Source: Stagnimonas sp965279705 (GTDB lineage: Bacteria; Pseudomonadota; Gammaproteobacteria; Nevskiales; Nevskiaceae). From it: 64,000 bases of DNA. Positions 51,794 through 59,250 of the stretch are shown piece after piece. The notes under the pieces were generated by a model. The model saw nothing but the letters and a program-made list of their open reading frames with translations, ran no database searches and was not told the origin of the DNA. Position numbers and translations under genes: made by a program. The stretch's first letter is position 1; each line of letters opens with the position of its first letter. The stretch lies in NCBI GenBank assembly GCA_965279705.1, contig OZ257257.1, positions 1,674,001-1,738,000 of the forward strand. The letters are read 5' to 3'.

Positions 51794-54700
51794 TCACTCG
51801 GGGATCACCGGATAGGCAGGTGCACCGGCTGGCAACGCGCCACCCGCACCGTGCGAGCTGTGCGGTTCGACGGGTGCGGTGACTTCACCGTGATGGCGCA
51901 GCGGCTTGTTGCCGGTGAGCTTGCGCAGCAGCACGTAGAACACCGGCGTGAGGAAAAGACCGAAGGCGGTGACGCCGATCATTCCGGAGAACACGGCCAC
52001 ACCCATGGCCTTGCGCATCTCGGCACCGGCACCCTCGCTGAGCACCAGCGGCAGCACGCCCATGACGAAGGCCAGCGAGGTCATCAGGATGGGCCTGAGA
52101 CGAAGGCGACTGGATTCGATGGCAGCCTGCAACGGCGTGCGGCCGGCGAACTCCAGCTCGCGTGCGAACTCGACAATCAGAATCGCGTTCTTCGCAGATA
52201 ACCCGACCAAGACGATCAACCCGATCTGCGTAAAGACATTGCTGTCGCCATCGGTGAGATACACGCCGGTCATGGCGGCGAGCAGGCCCATCGGTACGAT
52301 CAGGATGATGGCGATCGGCAAGGTGAGGCTTTCGTACTGCGCAGCCAGCACCAGGAACACCAGCAGGATCGCGAGCGGGAACACCAGCAAGGCGGAGTTG
52401 CCCGCGATGATTTCCTGATAGGTGAGGTCGGTCCACTCGTAGCCGATGCCGGGCGGCAGCGTCTCGGCGGCGATGCGCTTCACCACGTCCTGCGCCTGGC
52501 CGGATGAATAGCCGGGTGCGGCACCACCATTAATGTCGGCGGTGAGAAAGCCGTTGTAGCGGCTCGCGCGTTCGGGGCCGAAGCTCGGCTTGATGTTCAT
52601 CAGTGCCGCCAGCGGAACCATCTCGCCCGTGGTGGTCGAGCGCACCTTCAGCGCACCAACATCTTCAGCGCGGGCGCGATAAGGCGCATCGGCCTGCACG
52701 CGCACGGAGTAGGTGCGGCCGAACTTGTTGAAGTCGTTGACGTAGAGGCTGCCGAGATAGATCTGCATGGTGTCGAACACGTCCGTCACCGGCACGCCGA
52801 GCTGGTGCGCCTTGGTGCGGTTGATGTCGGCGTAGAGCTGCGGCACGTTGACCTGGTAGCTGGAGAACAGGCCCGTCAGTTCTGGCGCCTTGCGGGCCTT
52901 GTCGAGAAAATTCTTGGTCGCGACATCGAGCGCGTCGTAGCCCAGCGAGGCGCGGTCTTCCAGCTGCAGCTTGAAGCCGCCCGTAGTGCCGAGGCCCTGC
53001 ACCGGCGGCGGCGGGAACATGGCGATGTAGGCCTCCTGGATGCCGCCGAAGCGCTTGTTGAGTTCGGCCGCAATCGCAGCCGCGCTTTGGTCCGCACCAC
53101 GACGCTGATCGAAGGGCTTCAGGCCCGCGAAGACGATGCCGGAGTTGGAGCTGTTGGTGAAGCCATTGATCGAGAGTCCGGGGAAGGCAATCGCATTCTC
53201 GACACCGGGTGTGGCCAGCGTGATCGCGCTCATGTCGCGGATCACCTGCTCGGTGCGGTCGAGGGTCGCGCCATCGGGCAGCTGGGCGAAGCCGATCAGG
53301 TACTGCTTGTCCTGCGCAGGCACGAAGCCGCTCGGCACCGCCTTGAACAGCAGCACGGTCACGCCCACCAGCACGGCGTAGACCACCAGCATCGTGCCCT
53401 TGTGGGCAATGGCACCCTGCACGCCGCTGCTGTAGCGCTGCGCACCACGCGCAAACAGACGGTTGAAGCCGCGGAACAGCCAGCCCAGCGTGCGATCCAT
53501 GCCGCGCGTGAGTGCGTCCTTCGGCTCGTTGTGGCCCTTGAGCAAGAGGGCAGCGAGGGCAGGGGAGAGCGTCAGCGAGTTGACTGCCGAGATCACCGTC
53601 GAGATGGCGATGGTGAGCGCGAACTGCTTGTAGAACTGGCCGGTGAGGCCGGTGATGAACGCGAGCGGCACGAACACGGCGATCAGCACCAGCGCGATGG
53701 CGATGATGGGGCCGGAGACCTCGCGCATCGCGCGGTAAGTCGCATCGCGCGGCGAGAGACCGTTCTCGATGTTGCGCTCGACGTTTTCGACCACCACGAT
53801 CGCGTCGTCCACCACGATGCCGATCGCGAGCACCAGGCCGAACAGGCTCAACGCATTGATCGAGAAACCGAACAGGTGCATTACCGCAAAGGTGCCGACC
53901 ACCGACACCGGCACCGCCAGCAGCGGGATGACCGACGCGCGCCAGGTTTGCAGGAAAAGGATCACCACCAGCACCACCAGCGCGATGGCTTCGAGCAGCG
54001 TGTGCACCACGGCCTCGATGGAGGCGCGCACGAACTGCGTGGTGTCGTAGACGATCTCGTATTCCACGCCTTCCGGCATGTTGGCCTTCAGCTCCGCCAT
54101 GGTCTTGCGCACGTTGTCGGAGATCTGGATCGCGTTGGAGCCGGGTGCCGCAAACACCGGCACCGCGACGGCGGGCTTGTTGTTGAGCAATGAGCGCAGC
54201 GCGTATTCCGAGGCGCCGAGTTCAAGCCGACCCAGATCGCGCAGACGCGTCACCGCACCGTCGGCGCTGGTCTTAACGATGATGTCGCCGAAATCTTCTT
54301 CGTTTTGCAAGCGACCTTGGGCATTAATGGAGAGCTGCATGTCGATGCCCGCCAGCCCTGGCGAGGCGCCCACCACACCAGCCGCCGCCTGCACGTTCTG
54401 CTCGCGGATGGCGGCCACCACATCACCGGCCGAGAGCCCGTGTTCGGCCACTTTCTGCGGGTCGAGCCAGACGCGCATGGAGTAATCGCCAGAGCCGAAC
54501 AGCTGCACCTGACCCACACCCTGTACGCGCGCGAGCCTATCCTTGACGTTGAGCAGCGCGTAGTTGCGCAGATAGGTCATGTCGTAGCGGTTGTTGGGCG
54601 AGACGAGGTGCACGACCATCGTCAGATCAGGCGAGCTTTTGATGGTGACGAGGCCTAAGCGACGCACTTCTTCCGGCAGCCGTGGCTCGGCCTGCGAGAC

Positions 54701-55036
54701 GCGGTTCTGCACCAGCTGCTGCGCCTTGTCGGGGTCGGTGCCGAGCGCAAAGGTGACGGTGAGCGTCATCAGGCCATCGGTGGTCGCCTGGCTGCCCATA
54801 TAGAGCATGCCTTCCACGCCATTGATGGCCTCTTCCAGCGGTGTGGCCACCGTCTCGGCAATCACCTTGGGGTTGGCGCCCGGGTATTGCGCGCGGACGA
54901 TCACCGAGGGCGGCACCACGTCGGGATATTCGGCGATGGGCAGACCGCGCAATGCGATCAGCCCCGAGATGAAGATGAGAAACGACAGCACGCCGGCGAA
55001 GATCGGACGGTCGATAAAAAACTTGGAGACATTCAT
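51794..55036 (-). CDS. RND multidrug efflux pump (AcrB/MexB type, HAE1)
   Basis: A 1080-residue inner membrane pump with 12 predicted helices. N-terminus MNVSKFFIDRPIFAGVLSFL is the family start. Proton-relay aspartates are in GIVVDDAIVVVENVERN; a second RND motif is LVGLSAKNAILIVEFARELE. The two large periplasmic loops carry porter-domain blocks (SVIVRAQYPGANPKVIAETV; AQLPDGATLDRTEQVIRDM). It exports hydrophobic drugs, dyes or solvents by proton exchange. It lies between adaptor and channel genes; ATG 55036 chosen over TTG 55045. Confidence 0.96.
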   Translation of the reverse strand: MNVSKFFIDRPIFAGVLSFLIFISGLIALRGLPIAEYPDVVPPSVIVRAQYPGANPKVIAETVATPLEEAINGVEGMLYMGSQATTDGLMTLTVTFALGTDPDKAQQLVQNRVSQAEPRLPEEVRRLGLVTIKSSPDLTMVVHLVSPNNRYDMTYLRNYALLNVKDRLARVQGVGQVQLFGSGDYSMRVWLDPQKVAEHGLSAGDVVAAIREQNVQAAAGVVGASPGLAGIDMQLSINAQGRLQNEEDFGDIIVKTSADGAVTRLRDLGRLELGASEYALRSLLNNKPAVAVPVFAAPGSNAIQISDNVRKTMAELKANMPEGVEYEIVYDTTQFVRASIEAVVHTLLEAIALVVLVVILFLQTWRASVIPLLAVPVSVVGTFAVMHLFGFSINALSLFGLVLAIGIVVDDAIVVVENVERNIENGLSPRDATYRAMREVSGPIIAIALVLIAVFVPLAFITGLTGQFYKQFALTIAISTVISAVNSLTLSPALAALLLKGHNEPKDALTRGMDRTLGWLFRGFNRLFARGAQRYSSGVQGAIAHKGTMLVVYAVLVGVTVLLFKAVPSGFVPAQDKQYLIGFAQLPDGATLDRTEQVIRDMSAITLATPGVENAIAFPGLSINGFTNSSNSGIVFAGLKPFDQRRGADQSAAAIAAELNKRFGGIQEAYIAMFPPPPVQGLGTTGGFKLQLEDRASLGYDALDVATKNFLDKARKAPELTGLFSSYQVNVPQLYADINRTKAHQLGVPVTDVFDTMQIYLGSLYVNDFNKFGRTYSVRVQADAPYRARAEDVGALKVRSTTTGEMVPLAALMNIKPSFGPERASRYNGFLTADINGGAAPGYSSGQAQDVVKRIAAETLPPGIGYEWTDLTYQEIIAGNSALLVFPLAILLVFLVLAAQYESLTLPIAIILIVPMGLLAAMTGVYLTDGDSNVFTQIGLIVLVGLSAKNAILIVEFARELEFAGRTPLQAAIESSRLRLRPILMTSLAFVMGVLPLVLSEGAGAEMRKAMGVAVFSGMIGVTAFGLFLTPVFYVLLRKLTGNKPLRHHGEVTAPVEPHSSHGAGGALPAGAPAYPVIPE

Positions 55037-55069
55037 GGCGTTCAAGCCCCTTGATGATGGCGGTGGGGC

Positions 55070-56275
55070 TTACGACTGCGCAGCCTTGTCGTTGCGGGGT
55101 TGCAGCTCGGACTTAGCCTCCATTTCCGTAGCCTCCGGCACCAGCAGCGAGCCAGGATGCACACGCTGCAAGCCGTTGACGACGATGCGCTCGCCGGCTT
55201 TCAGTCCACTGGTCACCACGCGCAGGCCATCGACGGCCGCACCCAGCTTCACCTCGCGGTATTCGGCCTTGCTGTTGGCATCCACCACCAGCACGAACTT
55301 CTTGCTTTGATCGGTGCCCACCGCGCGCTCGGTGATGAGCAGCGCGGTATCAGGCGTGGCCTGCCCCATGCGGATGCGGGCGAACTGGCCGGGCATCAGG
55401 CTGCCGTCCTGGTTGTCGAACACCGCGCGTACCCGCACGGTGCCGGTACGCGGGTCCACCTGGTTGTCGACCAGTTGCAGACGGCCTTCATAGGGGGTGT
55501 CGTCGGTGGCGGCAGTACCCATCTGCACGGGGATGCTGTCGAGTGTGTTGGCAGCCTTGCCTGCACCCTTGAGCGCGCGCGCCACCACGCGCTCGTCAGC
55601 GTCGTAGCTGGCGTAGATCGGGTTGACCGAAACCAAGGTGGTCAGCACCGGCGCACCGGGCCCGGCGGCAATGAGATTGCCGACCGTGACCTCCAGCCGG
55701 CCGACGCGGCCCGAGACCGGCGCGCGAACCTGTGTGTAGCCTAGGTTGAGGCGGGCCGATTGCAGCGCCGCCTGGGCGGCGCGCAGATTGGCATCGGCCT
55801 CGTTCTGCGCATTGACGCGCTCGTCCAACTCGCGCTCGGCAATCGCGCCTTCGTCGGTGAGCCGCTGCGCGCGTTCGCGCTCGCTCTTGCTGTAGCTGGT
55901 GCGCGCTTGTGCGGCGGCCATCTGCGCCGAGGCGCGGTCGGTCTCTGCGGCGAAAGGTGCCGGGTCGATGGTGATGAGTAGATCGCCCTTGTTGACCAGT
56001 GCGCCTTCGCGAAAATGCACCGACTGCACGGTGCCAGCGACGCGCGAGCGGATGTCGACCCGCTCGACCGCTTCCAGGCGACCGGAAAACTCTTCCCAGC
56101 CGGCATAAGCGCTCTGCTGCACGGTGGCCACCGAAACCGGCGTGCCTTTCTCAACCGCAGGCGGCGCGTTGGCGGCCGTGTTACCGCTGTGCATGCTGAT
56201 GACGCCGATGGTGATGGCGCTGAGTGCGACACCAGCGAGCCAGAGGCGGGATTTGGGGAGGGTGGCGAGTTTCAT
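55070..56275 (-). CDS. RND efflux periplasmic adaptor (membrane fusion protein)
   Basis: A 401-residue AcrA/MexA-like adaptor. An N-terminal membrane helix (WLAGVALSAITIGVISM) with no lipobox cysteine suggests it is held by the helix rather than a lipid. Next come the lipoyl half-motifs (RSRVAGTVQSVHFREGALVN; RAPVSGRVGRLEVTVGNLI), an alpha-hairpin between them and the beta-barrel and membrane-proximal domains (GRLQLVDNQVDPRTGTVRVR). ATG 56275 chosen; the 32 extra residues of the longer frame overlap the promoter region. First gene of the operon. Confidence 0.94.
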   Translation of the reverse strand: MKLATLPKSRLWLAGVALSAITIGVISMHSGNTAANAPPAVEKGTPVSVATVQQSAYAGWEEFSGRLEAVERVDIRSRVAGTVQSVHFREGALVNKGDLLITIDPAPFAAETDRASAQMAAAQARTSYSKSERERAQRLTDEGAIAERELDERVNAQNEADANLRAAQAALQSARLNLGYTQVRAPVSGRVGRLEVTVGNLIAAGPGAPVLTTLVSVNPIYASYDADERVVARALKGAGKAANTLDSIPVQMGTAATDDTPYEGRLQLVDNQVDPRTGTVRVRAVFDNQDGSLMPGQFARIRMGQATPDTALLITERAVGTDQSKKFVLVVDANSKAEYREVKLGAAVDGLRVVTSGLKAGERIVVNGLQRVHPGSLLVPEATEMEAKSELQPRNDKAAQS

Positions 56276-56395
56276 GGCGAGATCCTTTGAAAAGTTCTGG
56301 CAGCGGGACTGCTGCTTCGCCGTTCGGTGCCGTCGCCAACTCCGCTGGAGCTTGACTAGTGGCGGTCTCACCCCATCTTGCCTACTATGAGACTA

Positions 56396-56410
56396 TACCG
56401 TTCGGTATCA
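56396..56410. promoter_or_regulatory. TetR-type operator, copy A
   Basis: TACCGTTCGGTATCA; its core ATACCG-TT-CGGTAT (56395-56408) is palindromic. It is identical at 12 of 15 positions to a second copy 33 bp away, in the gap between the RND operon and its TetR gene. Confidence 0.55.
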
Positions 56411-56420
56411 CTGTGAAAAC

Positions 56421-56449
56421 ATGGTAGTGACCGGTCAGTATCATTTCAA
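56421..56449 (-). promoter_or_regulatory. Predicted promoter of the RND operon with operator in the spacer
   Basis: On the minus strand TTGAAA (56444-56449) and TACCAT (56421-56426) are 17 bp apart. Operator copy B lies inside the spacer, so a bound TetR would block RNA polymerase. Confidence 0.45.
56429..56443. promoter_or_regulatory. TetR-type operator, copy B
   Basis: GACCGGTCAGTATCA, containing the perfect palindrome TGACCGGTCA (56428-56437), and 12/15 identical to copy A. It overlaps the predicted RND promoter spacer. Confidence 0.55.
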
Positions 56450-56472
56450 GTTGAATCTGCGAGGAGAATACG

Positions 56473-57117
56473 ATGAGCACGGCAAGTGACTCACAGATAA
56501 AGAGTTTTTCTGAAGATCCCGAAACGCAAGGTGTAGATGCCTTGGCCAAGAAGCGACCAAGCGCCCGCGATCGGGTGTTCGAGGCCGCTCGCAGCCTGTT
56601 CTATCGGCGCGGCATCGGGGCCGTCAGCGTCGATTCGATCGCGCAGGAAGCCGGCACGACCAAGATGAGCCTCTACCGCGCTTTCCCCGGCAAGGACGAC
56701 TTGGTGGCGGAATGCCTGAAGGAGTCCAAGGACGGCTTCTGGCGCTGGTGGGACGAGACGGTCGCACCGTTCCCGGACGATCCGCGGGCGGCGCTCAATG
56801 CGCTGTTCGAGAGCATGACCGCCAAGGCCAATACCTGCGAGGGACGCGGCTGTGCCATTGGCAACGCCTCGGTGGAAATCACCGACGACGCGCATCCGGC
56901 ACGCCAGATCGTGCTGGCGTTCAATCTTGAAAAGCGCCTGCGGCTTCGTGCGCTTGCGGTATCCCTGGGGGCGAGTGACCCCGAAGCGCTTGCCGATGGC
57001 CTGATGCTGTTGATGGACGGCGGCTATTTCTCGCGCCTTAGTCTTGGCATCAGTGGACCCAGTGCCGGGCTGCCTCGCGCTGCCAGAGCCTTGGTCGAGG
57101 CTTACCTACCGGTTTAG
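56473..57117 (+). CDS. TetR-family repressor of the RND efflux operon
   Basis: A 214-residue regulator. The HTH at about residues 30-75 reads FYRRGIGAVSVDSIAQEAGT then KMSLYRAFPGKDDLVAECL, a clear TetR_N domain. The C-terminal part is a ligand-binding helical domain with cysteines in TCEGRGCAIGNAS. Upstream GAGGAG-type site near 56461. It is divergent from the adaptor-pump-channel operon, with two matching operator copies between them, so it most likely represses both the pump and itself, released by a pump substrate. Confidence 0.92.
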   Translation: MSTASDSQIKSFSEDPETQGVDALAKKRPSARDRVFEAARSLFYRRGIGAVSVDSIAQEAGTTKMSLYRAFPGKDDLVAECLKESKDGFWRWWDETVAPFPDDPRAALNALFESMTAKANTCEGRGCAIGNASVEITDDAHPARQIVLAFNLEKRLRLRALAVSLGASDPEALADGLMLLMDGGYFSRLSLGISGPSAGLPRAARALVEAYLPV

Positions 57118-57427
57118 GAACAATCTGAGGAGTGCTTCCAGAACCGTTTTTCTCCAACAGTCTCCCCTCAACGCGCTGAAACAAAAAAAAGCCCTTTCTG
57201 GAATCTCGACGGCGATTTTTTCGAGGGCTTATGCACGACTTGAAAAATTGAAAGCGCACCCTGAATGGATTCTGCTTTCATCAATCTCTGGCATGGTGTT
57301 TGCTTCATTGCCTTGAGGCCGCAAGGCTTCCCGGTCAGCCAAAGTTGCCTGATCTCCTTTACTTGAAGTTGGTGCGTACTGGCGATGTTGCCAAAACCCA
57401 TCAGCTTCTCCACTGGGGATGGCAACG
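57118..57427. other. AT-richer gap without a recognisable gene
   Basis: About 310 bases with lower GC and a poly-A run at 57183-57190. Short frames exist on both strands, but none has a ribosome-binding site, codon usage like the neighbours or a recognisable product. It contains a minus-strand terminator-like structure (57181-57230) that ends no visible gene. It could be the remains of a lost gene or mobile element. Confidence 0.5.
57181..57230 (-). terminator. Orphan terminator-like hairpin (minus strand)
   Basis: On the minus strand the arms AAGCC+CTCGA (57221-57230) pair with TCGAG and GGCTT (57205-57209, 57189-57193), with an internal bulge, followed by eight T. No minus-strand gene is seen ahead of it. 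Confidence 0.35.
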
Positions 57428-57538
57428 ATGGAAAAGTCACAAGAGCAAGTGGTCGGCATTTTTCAATTGCTGGCGATAGTCATCGCCGCTTCCGCGCAAA
57501 TCGTGGTTGCCGTTATGTGGTGGCAGGCGTTGAGTTAA
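57428..57538 (+). CDS. Candidate 36-residue single-pass membrane protein
   Basis: ATG at 57428, eight bases after a GGGGA ribosome-binding site, opens a frame of 36 codons ending TAA at 57536-57538. The product starts MEKSQEQVVGIF and has one hydrophobic helix of about 20 residues (LLAIVIAASAQIVVAV) ending MWWQALS. A short acidic/polar head, one membrane span and a Trp pair at the interface is typical of bacterial small membrane proteins. It stops 20 bases before the next gene, so it would be the first gene of the TPR/ExbBD cluster. No family recognised; could be chance. Confidence 0.5.
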   Translation: MEKSQEQVVGIFQLLAIVIAASAQIVVAVMWWQALS

Positions 57539-57558
57539 CGCGCCATTCGCCCGCCACC

Positions 57559-59250
57559 ATGACCTCGCGCATCAATCATCGTTTCAATGCCCTGTTTCTT
57601 GTCTTGTTGACGGGCTTGAGTGTCTCGCCTGCATGGGCAGTAGATGTGGGCGCGCTGGATGCGCTGCGCGTTGAGGCGCTGGCACTGGATCGTGAAAGCA
57701 GATCGCTGCTATCCGCCTCAGATGGCCGGCACGATGGGCTTACCGTCTATATCGGTGCTACCGCCAAGAATGTCTGGCTGCGTGAAGTGTGGCTGGGTAT
57801 CGACAACCAGTCGCTGACACGCTACGTCTATTCGCAGACAGAAGCCGAGGCTTTGTCCGCGCGCGGCTTGCACCGGCTGCTGGTCAGCGACCTCGCACCC
57901 GGCAAACATCGCCTGCGCGCGCAGGCTGCGGCGGCGTCGTTCGGCGCGGGGCCGAGTGATGCGCGGCAGCGGGCGGCGATTGATGTGACGTTCGAAAAAT
58001 CGGCAGCGCCGATGGAGATCGAACTCAACTGGATGGAAGCCTCGTTTGCAGGCCAGCCCGCGCTGAAACTGCGCGAGTGGCCTGCGACGCCCGATCAGCC
58101 AGACGCGCCCAGCGCGCGCGCTGCCAATTTTCTCGATGCGACCGGGCATCGCTTCATGGCGGGTGTGTTGCGTCAGCAAGAGGGCAGCAGCGCTTTACCG
58201 TCGGTGTCGCCCATTGTGGATGCGGCGACCACTGTCGCCGACAACACGGCCACGCTCTATGCCGCATTCAACACGCAGGCGAGCGAGGGCGATGCAGGCC
58301 ACCGCATGCCGGCGCTGGAGGCACTCGCCAGCAGTGCGGAGTGCGATCAAAACCCGCGCCTGCTGTGCGATCGTCTCAATGCCGCACTTGGCTATCAGCA
58401 GCTCGCTCACCGCAACGGTGTGGCGGCGGGTGTCGCGTTTCGCCGCGTGCGCGACCCCGGCCCCTACGCCAACAGCGCCTTGCTCGGATTAGGCTGGGCC
58501 TTGCTGGCACCACTCACCGCCGAATCGGCAGCCAAAAACGACACCGTGACCGCAGGCCCGCAGCTACGCGAAGTGCGGCCGATGAAGCCCAAGGAACTAG
58601 CCGAGGCGCTGCGCGCTGCGATGGTGCCGTGGGTGGAGCTGACCGGCCGCAACCCCACCGACCCCGCCGTGCAGGAAGGCCAGATTGCCGTGCCCTGGGC
58701 GCTCAACCAGCTCGGTGCGCAGGGCCAAGCGCAGGACTACTACAACCGCGCGGTGACGCAACTGGAGGCCATCGTGCAGCGCACCGACAAGGCCACCACC
58801 GAGGTGAGCAGCGGCAAGCTGCGCAAGGCCATCCTCGACCGGGATGGAGCCGACGCCTGGCATTGGGGGCTGGCGGATTTGCTGCCTGATTCGCGCTGGT
58901 GGCTGTATCCGCCCGAAACCGTGCGCGAGACTTTTTATCTGGAGCCGCTGCTGGGCGACAAGCCGTTTCGGGACGCCATCGCCGTCTTGCAAGAACTGCA
59001 AGAAATCGACGCCGCGCTCGCCGCCAATGCCCAGAGTCTATCCACCGTCGGCAACACCGAAGTGCTCATGCGCACCCAGCAATTGCGCGCCACGCTGGCC
59101 GTGCAGCGCGATGCCGAATGCCGCCGGCTGGAGGCCATCGCCGCCACTGCTCTGCAAGGCCTCAAGCAGCAAACGCAGGCGTATTTGGTCGAAGCCCGTT
59201 ACGCGCTGGCGCAGCTCTACGACCGCGCACTCGAGGTGGCCAGCCAATGA
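57559..59250 (+). CDS. Exported helical protein of the TPR/ExbBD cluster, unknown function
   Basis: A 563-residue protein with a signal peptide (ALFLVLLTGLSVSPAWA). The first 160 mature residues look beta-rich (LTVYIGATAKNVWLREVWLG; LLVSDLAPGKHRLRAQAAA), the rest helical, with TPR-like stretches (RLNAALGYQQLAHRNGVAAG; NQLGAQGQAQDYYNRAVTQL) and coiled-coil near the C-terminus (LQELQEIDAALAANAQSL). No enzyme motif. ATG 57559 is chosen for the signal peptide. Its stop overlaps the start of the next TPR gene (ATGA), so it is part of the same machine, probably periplasmic. Confidence 0.78.
   Translation: MTSRINHRFNALFLVLLTGLSVSPAWAVDVGALDALRVEALALDRESRSLLSASDGRHDGLTVYIGATAKNVWLREVWLGIDNQSLTRYVYSQTEAEALSARGLHRLLVSDLAPGKHRLRAQAAAASFGAGPSDARQRAAIDVTFEKSAAPMEIELNWMEASFAGQPALKLREWPATPDQPDAPSARAANFLDATGHRFMAGVLRQQEGSSALPSVSPIVDAATTVADNTATLYAAFNTQASEGDAGHRMPALEALASSAECDQNPRLLCDRLNAALGYQQLAHRNGVAAGVAFRRVRDPGPYANSALLGLGWALLAPLTAESAAKNDTVTAGPQLREVRPMKPKELAEALRAAMVPWVELTGRNPTDPAVQEGQIAVPWALNQLGAQGQAQDYYNRAVTQLEAIVQRTDKATTEVSSGKLRKAILDRDGADAWHWGLADLLPDSRWWLYPPETVRETFYLEPLLGDKPFRDAIAVLQELQEIDAALAANAQSLSTVGNTEVLMRTQQLRATLAVQRDAECRRLEAIAATALQGLKQQTQAYLVEARYALAQLYDRALEVASQ

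Noticed and set aside
52805..54193. 462-codon plus-strand frame
   Set aside because: Antisense to the RND pump, whose motifs are unambiguous.
57239..57266. TTGAA motifs resembling the 11-bp triplets
   Set aside because: The two copies are 8 bp apart and a third is not in register, so they do not share the helical-turn spacing.
57168..57459. Overlapping short frames on both strands (76-96 codons)
   Set aside because: No ribosome-binding sites, no domain, and atypical composition; one overlaps the better-supported 36-codon frame.
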